Of a stretch of DNA of 64,000 nt, positions 1 through 7,973 are shown in pieces. A program made the translations under genes and the position numbers. Within the stretch, counting starts at the first letter, position 1; each line of letters opens with the position of its first letter. The notes beneath the pieces were generated by a model, which was not told the DNA's origin, did not search any database, and saw only the letters and a program-made list of their open reading frames with translations. The DNA comes from Halobacillus amylolyticus (GTDB lineage Bacteria > Bacillota > Bacilli > Bacillales > Halobacillaceae): assembly GCF_022921115.1 (NCBI RefSeq), contig NZ_CP095076.1, positions 62,001 to 126,000 of the forward strand. The letters run 5' to 3'.

Positions 1-1231
1 AAACGATAGCTTTGTAATAGTTCTCAATTCCTTTAGAGTCTGAAGTGTAACCGTTTGAAACGAAATTAGTTTTAAGTTGAGGTTTGTTTTTCATCCATAA
101 AATCTCCTCGTTCGGAGGGATAAGAGATTTCCAGTATTCTTTTTTAAAGCTTTCTTTGATACCGGATTTCCCCAAAATATTCGTATAGTGTTTAATGAAT
201 GTATTGAATCTTCTCCTAACTAATAACTCTCTTAAAAAGCCTTTCTGAGTGTCTAGTACATGATCTCCTAAATGACCACTGAAAATGTACTTAATATTAC
301 TTTGCTCCAAGAGGGGAGGAACAAGTTTAGCTAGTGCATGATTCAAGAAAGGGAAGGGTTCAGGATACTTACCTAGTACCTCCAGTCCGTCCTTAAAGCT
401 CCAATAATCATCTGCTTCTAATATAGTACTTTCTTTGGGAGGATACCTTCTCAGGGATTCCTTTATATAGGATGTTTCGTTAGCATCTGGATTTGAAAAG
501 TTTAGAGAATATGTATATGTATTCATAGGATTTAAATATCTTTTATTGTACGCAAAACTGTAAATACTATTTGAATCCAGCCCACCACTAAGAGAAAAGG
601 CAATCTTTTCATTTTTGATATCCGAAAAGTTTTTATCAATAGAATTCTCAAAGATGGTTTGAAAGGAATTGATTAAATCTTCCTCATTATCAAGATATCT
701 GTAATCGTTTTTCGGGAATTTATAATACATATATTTTTCCACTTTTTTATCATTAAGGTTAATGCATACAGCTTGTCCAGGCTCAACTCTAAAAATGTTT
801 TTGTATATTGTAGGGCTAGTAGCTGAGGGCCTTATAGATATATACCGTTCGATATATTCACTGTTCAATATTAAGTCTGATGAAGACTCTTCGAGTAGAT
901 GATCAATGTGGGATGACCATAAAACAGAGTTCTCATCAATACTATAAAATAAAGGTTTCAGTCCTAAAGGATCCTTTGCAAGAGTCAGGATATTTTTGTG
1001 AACATCAAATATAACTAGTGAAAACCCACCTTTAAAGTTATTTAAAAATGAAAATCCATTGACTAAGTATCGTTCAACAATTGTTTCAGCATGGAAATTG
1101 CTAAGTTCTCCATTTTTAAAAACGTAATAAGTTTTTTCACCTACAAATACTTTCTGTTGCTCTATGAATTTATTACTCTTTCTTGCATTTTGAAGATCCT
1201 CAAATGCGCTAGTTAGACCTAAAAAGGACAT
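1..1231 (-). CDS. Lasso peptide macrolactam synthetase (asparagine-synthase-like cyclase, C protein), partial
   Basis: The gene starts at an ATG (position 1231) and runs off the left edge, so about 410 residues are visible of a family that is usually near 600. The N-terminal part resembles a glutamine amidotransferase domain without a leading catalytic Cys (it begins MSFLGLTS). The ATP-pyrophosphatase motif SLSGGLDSNS lies about 240 residues in. In lasso-peptide pathways this enzyme adenylates an Asp or Glu side chain of the core peptide and closes the macrolactam ring. The call rests on context: a PqqD-like B1 and a transglutaminase-like B2 sit directly upstream on the same strand, 12 bp away. 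A stand-alone asparagine synthetase would not have these partners. No precursor gene is visible in the window. Confidence 0.8.
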   Translation of the reverse strand, partial: MSFLGLTSAFEDLQNARKSNKFIEQQKVFVGEKTYYVFKNGELSNFHAETIVERYLVNGFSFLNNFKGGFSLVIFDVHKNILTLAKDPLGLKPLFYSIDENSVLWSSHIDHLLEESSSDLILNSEYIERYISIRPSATSPTIYKNIFRVEPGQAVCINLNDKKVEKYMYYKFPKNDYRYLDNEEDLINSFQTIFENSIDKNFSDIKNEKIAFSLSGGLDSNSIYSFAYNKRYLNPMNTYTYSLNFSNPDANETSYIKESLRRYPPKESTILEADDYWSFKDGLEVLGKYPEPFPFLNHALAKLVPPLLEQSNIKYIFSGHLGDHVLDTQKGFLRELLVRRRFNTFIKHYTNILGKSGIKESFKKEYWKSLIPPNEEILWMKNKPQLKTNFVSNGYTSDSKGIENYYKAIV

Positions 1232-1243
1232 TGATCTTCTCCT

Positions 1244-1633
1244 TTAGCTTTTAAAAGTAGTTAAATACTTACTTCTGATATATTCTTCATTATCATTGAT
1301 AACTTTGCCATTGTATTCTAGCCAAGCATGAGCTTCAAAGGTTTCTCGTGCTATCCCTATATGAATAGCAATATCATAGCCTAGTTTTTTAATTAACATA
1401 TAGCCTACTAGTGACTTGTGAAGACATAAGGCCTTTGACTTAAGTGGATGATGCTGACAAACTGAATCTATATCCTTACATATTTGAACAATATCACTTG
1501 TTTCTGTGACCTTTTTACGGTAATTCTTATACTTCATATTTAAATCTTCTATGATTGGCTTTATTCCATAATCCTTTAATTTTTTATCCACCGAGTACAG
1601 TAGTACAAAGATTCTGACCTTATTTTTTTTCAT
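1244..1633 (-). CDS. Lasso peptide leader peptidase (transglutaminase-like, B2 protein)
   Basis: This 129-residue protein matches the size of stand-alone lasso B2 proteases. The cysteine-protease triad is readable: Cys in KALCLHKSL (about residue 69), His in EAHAWLEYNG (about residue 102), and Asp in KVINDNEE. The known role is to cut the leader peptide from the precursor once it is delivered by the B1 protein, next to the cyclase. The start overlaps the upstream B1 gene by 14 bp, which indicates translational coupling, and the cyclase follows after 12 bp. The N-terminus is rich in Lys and Tyr and has no signal peptide, so the protein should be cytoplasmic. Confidence 0.85.
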   Translation of the reverse strand: MKKNKVRIFVLLYSVDKKLKDYGIKPIIEDLNMKYKNYRKKVTETSDIVQICKDIDSVCQHHPLKSKALCLHKSLVGYMLIKKLGYDIAIHIGIARETFEAHAWLEYNGKVINDNEEYIRSKYLTTFKS

Positions 1634-1898
1634 TTGTTTCCATCACCAATTCGGCTTTTATTAGGGAATCGAGAAATTGTTGCACGTCATTCCTTAGAAC
1701 ATCCTCTGAGACATCAAATTTATTTAAAGCGCTTACAATTATATCGTTTATATTACATACATCATTCTCATCTATTAAACTCCAAATAAATTTTGAAAAA
1801 TTATCTAAGCTATAATACATACTGTTATTGTAATCGAATATAATTGATTGCTCTTCAGAGATGTCAGTTACATATACATCTTCTTTAATAGTATACAT
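1620..1898 (-). CDS. Lasso peptide leader-binding protein (PqqD-like RRE, B1 protein)
   Basis: This is a 92-residue PqqD-family protein. It has a beta-rich N-terminus (VYVTDISEEQSIIFDYNNSMYYSLD) followed by helices (FSKFIWSLIDEND, VLRNDVQQFLDSLIKAEL), as in RiPP recognition elements. Such proteins bind the leader of the precursor and present it to the B2 protease and the cyclase. GGAGG lies 9 bp before the ATG. It is the first gene of the visible operon. The roughly 160 bp upstream contain no ORF that looks like a lasso precursor, so the precursor is probably downstream of the cyclase, outside the window. Confidence 0.85.
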   Translation of the reverse strand: MYTIKEDVYVTDISEEQSIIFDYNNSMYYSLDNFSKFIWSLIDENDVCNINDIIVSALNKFDVSEDVLRNDVQQFLDSLIKAELVMETNEKK

Positions 1899-2061
1899 AA
1901 ATTACCTCCATATCTATTTATAGACATATAGTAACATTAGGATTTATAATTTGCAAAAAATTACATATATATTTTTCCTAAATTGACTAGTAACGAATCC
2001 ACACTCTTAATAAATTCGCACTCGCAATTCTTAAACACCGTCTAAGAAGGTACAGGATTAT

Positions 2062-2419
2062 ATGTTACGGGCGAAAGAAATTTCAAAAAAACATATTAAG
2101 ATTTTTGTTGATACATTAATAAAAGAGGATGTACAAGCACCACAAGTATCTGATGTAAGCATAAGTTATTCAAACATTTTCAGATAAATTACTAATGCTT
2201 CAAATGTCTCTGCTTATGTCTGCTGGAACAGTAAACTGTGCTACTTCTGCGGCTGCCAGTCAGCGAAGCAATCTCATGCTTAGTTATCAACGATTATCAT
2301 TAGAAGTTTCCCGACTTGCCAAAAGTGGGGTTGATATTATGATTAAAGACGGGTGGTTAGAACAACCACCCGGGATAAAAAAACGTAACAAATTAGCGAG
2401 AGATAAACAAAAAGGCTGA
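2062..2419 (+). pseudogene. DUF3231 family protein, C-terminal fragment with frameshift
   Basis: Two adjacent frames together encode about 118 residues that I recognise as the C-terminal half of a DUF3231 protein of Bacillaceae: RAKEISKKHIKIFVDTL, then FSDKLLMLQMSLL, AAASQRSNL, SGVDIMIKDGWLEQPPG. An in-frame stop lies just upstream of the ATG and the N-terminal repeat is absent. The frame changes near 2170, where removing one base of an AAA run restores the frame. Because half of the protein is missing, this is a true remnant and not only a base-calling error. A hairpin follows the stop. Confidence 0.75.
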
Positions 2420-2435
2420 TCTAAAAAAGATCAGC
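2415..2435 (+). terminator. Possible terminator hairpin after the DUF3231 fragment
   Basis: Eight-base stem GCTGATCT / AGATCAGC with a six-A loop, directly after the stop codon. The T-tail is weak (TTGTCC), so termination is uncertain. Confidence 0.4.
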
Positions 2436-2439
2436 TTGT

Positions 2440-2650
2440 CCCTCCATACTATAGCCTGATTGCCGGAGTGGCCCCTCAATCTACGAATCGTTTCCGTACC
2501 CCTTATAGGAAAAGGGTCTAGTTAAACACCCTATTTTCGGAAAATTTTATCACCTAAAAACCACAACTCTTCTTTGTGATGGAAAATCCTATACAAAAGG
2601 ACGCGTTATCGATAAACGCGCCGTTTGTTTGAAAGGATCTCTTAAAGTGT
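2440..2650. other. Non-coding stretch, possible degraded mobile-element end
   Basis: I see no ORF with a ribosome site here. The stretch contains the short palindromic segment CGCGTTATCGATAAACGCG near 2602-2620 and scattered direct repeats. It could be an old insertion-sequence end, given the broken gene beside it, but I recognise no transposase. Confidence 0.25.
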
Positions 2651-2651
2651 A

Positions 2652-2930
2652 TTATGAATCTTGAAATCCAAATGTACCTATAAGGAATGAAATAAGAAAT
2701 AATAATAAAATTAATATATTAAGTAGGATAAGAGAAATTCTAACACTACCCTTGCGCCCCAGATATGCACATACTATTCCTAGCACGCCAATAATAAAAG
2801 GGGAATAAACACTTAAGTTCATAATGTAATCAAAGAAGTTACCTCCCCATTGTGAAGGGTTATATACGAAGAGGAAAAATGTTAAAACTAAAAATATTGC
2901 GGATAAAATCGAAAAGAAATTTCTAATCAA
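2652..2930 (-). CDS. Small membrane protein of unknown function
   Basis: About 92 residues with three hydrophobic segments: FFSILSAIFLVLTFFLFVY at the N-terminus, SPFIIGVLGIVCAYLG in the middle, and ISLILLNILILLLFLISFLI near the C-terminus. A short charged loop, GRKGSVR, separates the last two. I recognise no family. The start is uncertain: a GGTGGTGGTG stretch can serve either as ribosome site for a TTG at 2930 or as a series of GTG starts up to 2942. The gene lies alone between the DUF3231 remnant and the protease/PLA2 cassette. Confidence 0.55.
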   Translation of the reverse strand: MIRNFFSILSAIFLVLTFFLFVYNPSQWGGNFFDYIMNLSVYSPFIIGVLGIVCAYLGRKGSVRISLILLNILILLLFLISFLIGTFGFQDS

Positions 2931-3156
2931 AATCACCACCACCGTGATATTTAATTATGTCATTCATCATGATGTAATATGGCCTTATAGAAGAAAGGTT
3001 TTGTAAGGCTACTGTCAACGTGTGAAGACAAAATTAGGAATGTTGTCTTTACCATTATATACAAAAGAAAATAACCTGACAAAAATATGGTTATTTTTAT
3101 ACGTTCAACATTATTCCTCTTTTCTCTGATTTTCTTCATCTGAATAAAATATTAAA

Positions 3157-3192
3157 AACCCTAAACATTCTAATAAATGAATGTTTAGGGTT
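3157..3192 (-). terminator. Strong intrinsic terminator of the protease/PLA2/Cys-rich peptide cassette
   Basis: Perfect 14-bp inverted repeat, AACCCTAAACATTC paired with GAATGTTTAGGGTT, with an 8-nt loop. On the minus strand it is followed by TTTTTAAT. It begins 17 bp after the stop of the Cys-rich peptide gene. Confidence 0.8.
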
Positions 3193-3208
3193 ACTTTTCT
3201 AATGTTGG

Positions 3209-3376
3209 TTAACAACCACAACTCTGGAATGTGTCAAGTCCGGTATTAGGGTAATATCGGAATTCAGCCGAACAACCTTCCATATAACAACAACTTGTAT
3301 GCTTATCGCAATATGTCATATAAGCTGCTTTTACTTCTTTATTTTTATCTGTATTATTTTTTTTATAATTGGCCAT
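3209..3376 (-). CDS. Cys-rich 55-residue peptide of unknown function
   Basis: The ORF starts at an ATG 6 bp after GGGAGGG, with a second ATG one codon upstream. The peptide has a Lys/Asn-rich N-terminal third (MANYKKNNTDKNKEVKAAY) and a C-terminal part with six Cys: one before DKHTS, a CC pair, one after YMEG, and a terminal CGC. There is no hydrophobic signal peptide, so the first third could act as a leader. It is the last gene before a strong terminator and follows the PLA2-like gene by 94 bp on the same strand, so it is likely co-transcribed. I recognise no family. It could be a RiPP precursor, a small zinc protein, or a partner of the PLA2-like protein. Confidence 0.6.
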   Translation of the reverse strand: MANYKKNNTDKNKEVKAAYMTYCDKHTSCCYMEGCSAEFRYYPNTGLDTFQSCGC

Positions 3377-3470
3377 CATTTTCCCTCCCCTTTTTGTATA
3401 TTAATATTTATTGTTCAAATCTAGAGATTTACTTTCCGTTTGAATTCAGTAATGCAGACAGTTAAGAGTG

Positions 3471-4228
3471 TTAGCAACCCATCTGGTTCATCTTAGCTCT
3501 AAAAGCTGTACGAATTACCGGAGGACCATACCCAGGCTCTCCATACGTACAATTAATTAAATTTTGGTCACAATCGCAACGACTTGGGTAACCTGAAAAA
3601 CTACGGTAACAGTAGTCGTGTGTTCTGCAACATGTGTCCAAGCTGTTTACTGTGCTGCCACTTCCACATCCTGCCCCACACCAATTATAATAGATAGGGA
3701 TTAACGGACCTCCAACCCAAGCTGGTTCCGAAAACACACAACAACCATTTCCCATACAAGGGACTCCATCGTACCAAGCTTCAGCAGATACCTCATTTTG
3801 AGACTCCGCCCCTCAAGAAACTCTACAATACTTGGAGCGGTTAAATTGTCAACCTCTGTAGGCTCTCCTTCGTCGAACACGATCTCGTTGTCCTCAATGA
3901 CAACAAGTCGAAGAGAGTTTCTGTTTTCAATTAGATGATATAGCCTTGCAAAGAAGGGGATTTCGTTGCTGCTAATAATCTCGGCTTTAGTATTTTTGTT
4001 AAACGTTATTACCTGCATCGTTACATCTACTTCTTTTTCAGTCCCAACACCCATAGTTAATTCTGCAGCACTCTGCTCCAAAATCGTACCGTCGAGTAGT
4101 TCAGTTAAATTTAAATGGTCTAATAACTTCTTAAACTGTTTGAAGTCTTCAGAAGGTAACCATTCTAAACCACTAACTGAGGACTTTCGAAAATTTAAAC
4201 CTCCAAGTTCCCAATTACTTTCTGCCAT
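3471..4228 (-). CDS. Phospholipase A2-like protein with unknown N-terminal domain (frameshifted in this sequence)
   Basis: The reading frame from the ATG at 4228 (AGAGGTG ribosome site) encodes about 145 residues of unknown type, rich in beta strands and acidic residues. After a GGGG run near 3810 the sequence must change frame once; one added G joins it to the downstream frame, giving about 252 residues. The C-terminal part carries the secreted phospholipase A2 signature: WCGAGCGSG (calcium-loop type), then DTCCRTHDYCY with the catalytic His-Asp pair, then CDC. Eleven Cys occur in the last 94 residues. PLA2 enzymes release the sn-2 fatty acid of phospholipids. There is no obvious signal peptide, so how it would be exported is unclear. 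A subtilisin-like protease gene lies upstream and a Cys-rich peptide gene downstream. Confidence 0.7.
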
Positions 4229-4399
4229 ATATTACTCACCTCTTTTTAGTATTGAAAGAACAATTATTGCTCTTTCTAATTAACTAAAGAGGGATTAGCA
4301 GTGAGGAAATAAACAGTTAGGATAAAGTTTATTGATTTTTTTTGAATCAACATAAGTTTTTTCATTAAAATTCATATTTTAAAGAATAAAAATGGGTAA

Positions 4400-5350
4400 T
4401 TACTTGCCAATCATTGAACTAGATAAGTCCAAAATGTTGTACTCCACTTTTTCATTAGTTTTAATAATCTTTGTATGTTCCATTAGTATTCTAAATATTT
4501 CTTCTTCTGTTATTTTCCTTGTCCAAAACCGTTCGTATTCCTCTATTAGTAATGCAATTGATCCTGCTACATGAGGAGATGCCATTGAGGTTCCTGATAA
4601 TTCTGTGTATCCTTTATCAATTGAAGTCGAAAATATACCTACACCAGGCGCATAAATAGAAACATCTTTATTAGTATTAGAGAAGGAAGCTACTTTTCTA
4701 ACCTCGTTTATAGAACCAACACTAATTACTTCTTTGTAAAAACTGGGGTACAGGTATTCTTTAGTTTTAATATTTCCATCACCTTCATTTCCAGCAGCTG
4801 CTACAATACTAATATTATTTTTCTTTGCTCGCTTTATAACCTGATGTAGTTCTGGATAAGTAGATTTTAATCCTAGGGACATACATATTACTCTGACTCT
4901 TTCATTGTTATAGCCTCGCCAATTAATTGCGTAGTTAATTGCCTCCACCAAAGCCTTTACACTACCAGTCCCTGTGTGATCAAGTGTTTTTAAAACTAAT
5001 AGGTTAGATTTTGGTGCTACTCCTACTACCCCGGTGTTATTTAATGACCCTGCTAGTATACCTGCTACGTGAGTTCCATGACCATTTAAATCTTGGTATA
5101 TGGATGCGTCCCCGTTATGATCTTCAGTAAAGTTATACCCTCCAACGATTCTTTCTTTAAGGTCTGGATGCTTAGTTTCACATCCTGAATCAAGTACAGC
5201 AATTATATTTCCATTCCCAGTGTATCCTTGTTTCCATTTCCATGGTGCCCCGATAGAAGTAATATTTGATGGTATTTCTTCTTCTATGGCAGTAATTATC
5301 CTTTTATCTAAAGGGAGTTGCTTAACGATATCATATGTCATAGTTTTCAC
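4400..5350 (-). CDS. Subtilisin-like serine protease (S8 family, intracellular type)
   Basis: The 316-residue protein has the full Asp-His-Ser triad: AVLDSGCETKHPDL, NGHGTHVAG and LSGTSMASPHVAG. The oxyanion region AAAGNEGDG is also present. It has no signal peptide and only a short N-terminal stretch (QLPLDKRI...IPSN) before the catalytic domain. Length and wording match intracellular serine proteases of Bacillus (IspA type), not secreted subtilisins. The family cleaves proteins in the cytoplasm after removal of a short N-terminal extension. It is the first gene of a minus-strand cassette, 171 bp upstream of the PLA2-like gene, so processing of the PLA2-like or Cys-rich product is a plausible role, though this is inference. 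Confidence 0.85.
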   Translation of the reverse strand: MKTMTYDIVKQLPLDKRIITAIEEEIPSNITSIGAPWKWKQGYTGNGNIIAVLDSGCETKHPDLKERIVGGYNFTEDHNGDASIYQDLNGHGTHVAGILAGSLNNTGVVGVAPKSNLLVLKTLDHTGTGSVKALVEAINYAINWRGYNNERVRVICMSLGLKSTYPELHQVIKRAKKNNISIVAAAGNEGDGNIKTKEYLYPSFYKEVISVGSINEVRKVASFSNTNKDVSIYAPGVGIFSTSIDKGYTELSGTSMASPHVAGSIALLIEEYERFWTRKITEEEIFRILMEHTKIIKTNEKVEYNILDLSSSMIGK

Positions 5351-5552
5351 TCCTTTATAAGTCTATAACTATAAAGAGGAAAAAGTGCAGCCCCTTAAAC
5401 AGGTTATTTATCTTTGACTTAAAATCTGACCTATTTAGTTAGGGGGATAAATCTCTCTGTAAAATAACTTTTATAAATCCATGGAGTAGAGTTTAAGTCG
5501 AAAACCTTTCCTTCACTTTTAAAGTAACTACTACTTAAAAGGAGGAAAAACT

Positions 5553-6896
5553 ATGGAATTATCGTTTGTTTTGTTGGATGTTGGGTTATTTGGTTTACTT
5601 ATGTCCATATTGGTAGTACTGAAAAAAATAGGACTATCATTTTCAAAGCAAGTAACGTTGGCCCTTTTGTTAGGAGTACTCTTTGGGGCGTTATTACACT
5701 GGACCCATTATGGACAAACTGAAATTTTAAACAAGAGTTTAGAGTGGATTGGAATAGTAGGGTATGGGTATGTAGATTTACTTAAGATGTTAATAATGCC
5801 TTTAATATTTGTATCCATTGTTATGGCCTTTGTGAAGAGTTCGTCAGGACGTAACTTAGGAAAAATGTCTTTTTCAGTAATTGGTATGCTAATTGGGACG
5901 ACAGCCATAGCAGCGATTATAGGGATTGGGGCTTCTTTGGTTTTTGATTTGGATACTTCAAACCTAAGATTCGGGGAAGAGGAATCCATTCGTTCAGAGA
6001 ACTTAGAAACCAGTTTAGATGATTTAAATAGTCAAACGATACCGGATAGAATCAGGGCTATTATCCCTCAGAACCCGTTCTTAGATTTTACTGGTAGTAG
6101 AAGCACGTCTACTATTGCTGTGGTAATTTTTTCTTCATTTATTGGTTTAGCTTTAATGAGGTTGGAAAAAACTTCCCTATTCCATGCAGATAAATTAATT
6201 GGAATATTCGATTCCTTGCAGCGACTAGTATTAAATTTGGTGAAAATTATTATAAGCTTTACTCCTTACGGTGTAATGGCTTTAATGACTAATATGGTAG
6301 CTTTAAGTAATTGGAACACAATCTGGGATTTAGGTAAGTTCTTAATTGCTTCATATATTGCATTAGGGGCAATGTTTATAGTTCATTTAATAATACTAGC
6401 CATAGCAGGTGTTAAACCAATGGATTATATAAAGAAAGTAAGTTCAGTTTTAACTTTTTCTTTTTCGTCTAGATCAAGCGCTGCCGCATTGCCTATGAAT
6501 GTTAAAACTCAAAAACAAGAATTTAATGTATCTGATGGTATTGCTAATTTCTCTGGATCTTTTGGTTTATCCATTGGCCAAAATGGATGTGCGGGAATTT
6601 ATCCGGCTATGTTAGCAGTCATGATTGCTCCAAGTGTAAATATAGATCCTACGAACCCAACTTTTTTAATTAACCTTGTTATAGTCGTAGCTATAAGTTC
6701 ATTTGGCGTAGTAGGGGTAGGAGGCGGAGCCACCTTAGCGGCATTAATCGTTTTATCGACATTAAATCTACCAGTAGGCTTGGCCGGATTGTTAATATCT
6801 ATTGAACCACTAATAGATATGGGGAGGACGGCTCTTAACGTTAGTGGCAGTATGACAGCTGGGATAACAACAAACAGGGTATTAAAGAAACAATAA
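5553..6896 (+). CDS. tcyP: L-cystine uptake protein, dicarboxylate/amino acid:cation symporter family
   Basis: The 447-residue multi-spanning membrane protein aligns in my reading with Bacillus subtilis TcyP along its length. Shared blocks include IPQNPFLDFTGSRSTSTIAVVIF, SFSSRSSAAALPMN, SFGLSIGQNGCAGIYPAMLAVM and IEPLIDMGRTALNVSGSMTAG. The SSRSS-type reentrant loop of the glutamate-transporter fold is present. TcyP imports cystine with sodium or protons as the driver. AAAGGAGG precedes the ATG, and a strong hairpin terminator follows, so it is a single-gene unit. Upstream I see no S-box or T-box leader. Cystine uptake matches the other thiol-related genes nearby (glutaredoxin, tRNA-Cys). Confidence 0.88.
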   Translation: MELSFVLLDVGLFGLLMSILVVLKKIGLSFSKQVTLALLLGVLFGALLHWTHYGQTEILNKSLEWIGIVGYGYVDLLKMLIMPLIFVSIVMAFVKSSSGRNLGKMSFSVIGMLIGTTAIAAIIGIGASLVFDLDTSNLRFGEEESIRSENLETSLDDLNSQTIPDRIRAIIPQNPFLDFTGSRSTSTIAVVIFSSFIGLALMRLEKTSLFHADKLIGIFDSLQRLVLNLVKIIISFTPYGVMALMTNMVALSNWNTIWDLGKFLIASYIALGAMFIVHLIILAIAGVKPMDYIKKVSSVLTFSFSSRSSAAALPMNVKTQKQEFNVSDGIANFSGSFGLSIGQNGCAGIYPAMLAVMIAPSVNIDPTNPTFLINLVIVVAISSFGVVGVGGGATLAALIVLSTLNLPVGLAGLLISIEPLIDMGRTALNVSGSMTAGITTNRVLKKQ

Positions 6897-6900
6897 ATAA

Positions 6901-6940
6901 AAGAAGTCGATATCCATAATGTGGATATCGACTTCTTTTT
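6901..6940 (+). terminator. Intrinsic terminator of tcyP
   Basis: Fifteen-base inverted repeat, AAGAAGTCGATATCC and GGATATCGACTTCTT, followed by TTTTAAAA. It lies between tcyP and the convergent RsoA-like gene, so it may serve both. Confidence 0.85.
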
Positions 6941-6951
6941 AAAACTTAATA

Positions 6952-7149
6952 TTATTCGGCTATTCTTTCTTTAAATTCAAAAAAACCTATGGTTTCAAGA
7001 TTTGTTATTTTTTCTGCGTTCTCTAAAATCTTTAATTTGATGGATTGTTCAAGGTCTTCTCTTTCTTCAAAATGAGTCTGGTACAATACTTTTTTAATCT
7101 TTGGCTCTAATAGGTTGATATACTCTAGTATTTCTTCCTGATTACTCAT
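6952..7149 (-). CDS. RsoA/YvrHa-like sigma co-factor (sigma region-2-type helical protein)
   Basis: I take the ATG at 7149 because GGAGGGG lies just before it; a longer frame to 7224 has no ribosome site. The 65-residue product (MSNQEEILEYINLLEPKIKKVL...) contains EEREDLEQSIKLKI, typical of the small region-2-like helical proteins that pair with split sigma factors in Bacillus (RsoA with SigO/YvrI). Region 2 melts the -10 element. The SigO-like partner lies 0.8 kb away on the other strand, and a YvrJ homologue follows. The assignment rests on sequence similarity from memory plus this neighbourhood. Confidence 0.65.
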   Translation of the reverse strand: MSNQEEILEYINLLEPKIKKVLYQTHFEEREDLEQSIKLKILENAEKITNLETIGFFEFKERIAE

Positions 7150-7217
7150 AGTACCCCTCCAGATGTTGTTGTTACTACCTAAAGTGAAAAAGGTAGTAAT
7201 TAATAAACGAATAAACA

Positions 7218-7231
7218 CGAACATATGTTCC
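7218..7231. promoter_or_regulatory. LexA (SOS) box
   Basis: CGAACATATGTTCC matches the Bacillus LexA/DinR consensus CGAACRNRYGTTYC at all 14 positions. It lies in the divergent region between the RsoA-like gene (minus) and the glutaredoxin gene (plus). Confidence 0.75.
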
Positions 7232-7330
7232 GTTATTTTTAAAATAAATGGTGTTTTATGTAATAAAATGCATGTTTATTTTTTAAAATTTCTATCACTT
7301 TACTAATTAAACAGAAGGAGGAGTGCGGAC

Positions 7331-7573
7331 ATGAAGGAAATAATAGTTTATACCAGCGCAACTTGTGGATTCTGCCAAAAACAAAAGGATTGGATGGAAA
7401 TGAACAACATTTCCTATGAGGAAAAGGATATTTTTAAAAATGAATTATACCGAGAGGAACTAATGAACCATGGGGGGAGGGGAACGCCATTTACAGTTAT
7501 AAAAACAAGCAAAGGTGTTTCTAAAGTCATGGGATTTAATCAAAAGCAGCTAGAAAAGGAGTTAATGATATAG
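7331..7573 (+). CDS. Glutaredoxin
   Basis: The 80-residue protein has the thioredoxin-fold redox motif CGFC at residues 12-15, the cis-Pro in GTPFTV (about residue 52), and a C-terminal GFNQKQLEKEL helix. This size and pattern fit glutaredoxin/NrdH-like dithiol reductases, which reduce disulfides of cytoplasmic targets at the expense of low-molecular thiols or thioredoxin reductase. AGAAGGAGG precedes the ATG. The next gene (76 aa, unknown) follows after 25 bp, so the two are probably co-transcribed. The upstream region carries a LexA box, which would make it SOS-linked. Confidence 0.9.
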   Translation: MKEIIVYTSATCGFCQKQKDWMEMNNISYEEKDIFKNELYREELMNHGGRGTPFTVIKTSKGVSKVMGFNQKQLEKELMI

Positions 7574-7598
7574 AAATGCCTCGATAGGAGGGACAGAT

Positions 7599-7829
7599 AT
7601 GCAACAACAGAATGATTTTTATTATGAAAGTCTATTTGAACGGTATACAGAATTGAGAAAGGATTTACATCGCTGTACTAAAAAATTAGATGTAGCTCAT
7701 AGTGAGGATATAGCTTTATATCAAGAGGTTTGTATGTTATTAGCCCAGCAAATAAACAACCTACGAAGCACTTGTTATGAAGTGTATTCCAAAGAGGATT
7801 GTCAAGAAAATTTAGATAAAGTGAAATAA
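7599..7829 (+). CDS. Hypothetical 76-residue helical protein
   Basis: Highly charged and predicted helical (YTELRKDLHRCTKKLDVAHSEDIALYQEVCMLLAQQINNLRS), with four Cys and no membrane segment. A good ribosome site (AGGAGGG) lies 7 bp before the ATG. It follows the glutaredoxin gene closely. I recognise no family. A region-4-like or anti-sigma role beside the SigO-like gene is possible but unsupported. Confidence 0.6.
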   Translation: MQQQNDFYYESLFERYTELRKDLHRCTKKLDVAHSEDIALYQEVCMLLAQQINNLRSTCYEVYSKEDCQENLDKVK

Positions 7830-7873
7830 ATTATTAGTCAATAGTTTATTTTTACAAAAATAGGTAATAAAAT

Positions 7874-7907
7874 AGACGTACCAGGAACATACGTTCCTGA
7901 TACGTCT
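7874..7907. promoter_or_regulatory. 34-bp palindrome containing a near-consensus LexA box
   Basis: Arms AGACGTA-C-CAGGAAC and GTTCCTG-A-TACGTCT pair except at one position. The centre, GGAACATACGTTCC (7884-7897), matches the LexA consensus at 13 of 14 positions. There is no T-run, so it is more likely an operator than a terminator. It lies 67 bp upstream of the SigO-like gene. Confidence 0.5.
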
Positions 7908-7973
7908 AGGATTTAATTCAATTTACTTTTATTAGACAGATAATTCAGAAATAAGCGGAAAGGTGGGGGCTCA

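Noticed and set aside
1899..2060. Lasso precursor upstream of the B1 gene
   Set aside because: No minus-strand ORF of suitable length or with a ribosome site is present there.
5360..5552. Possible S-box or T-box leader before tcyP
   Set aside because: I looked for the conserved leader features and a terminator/antiterminator pair and found neither.
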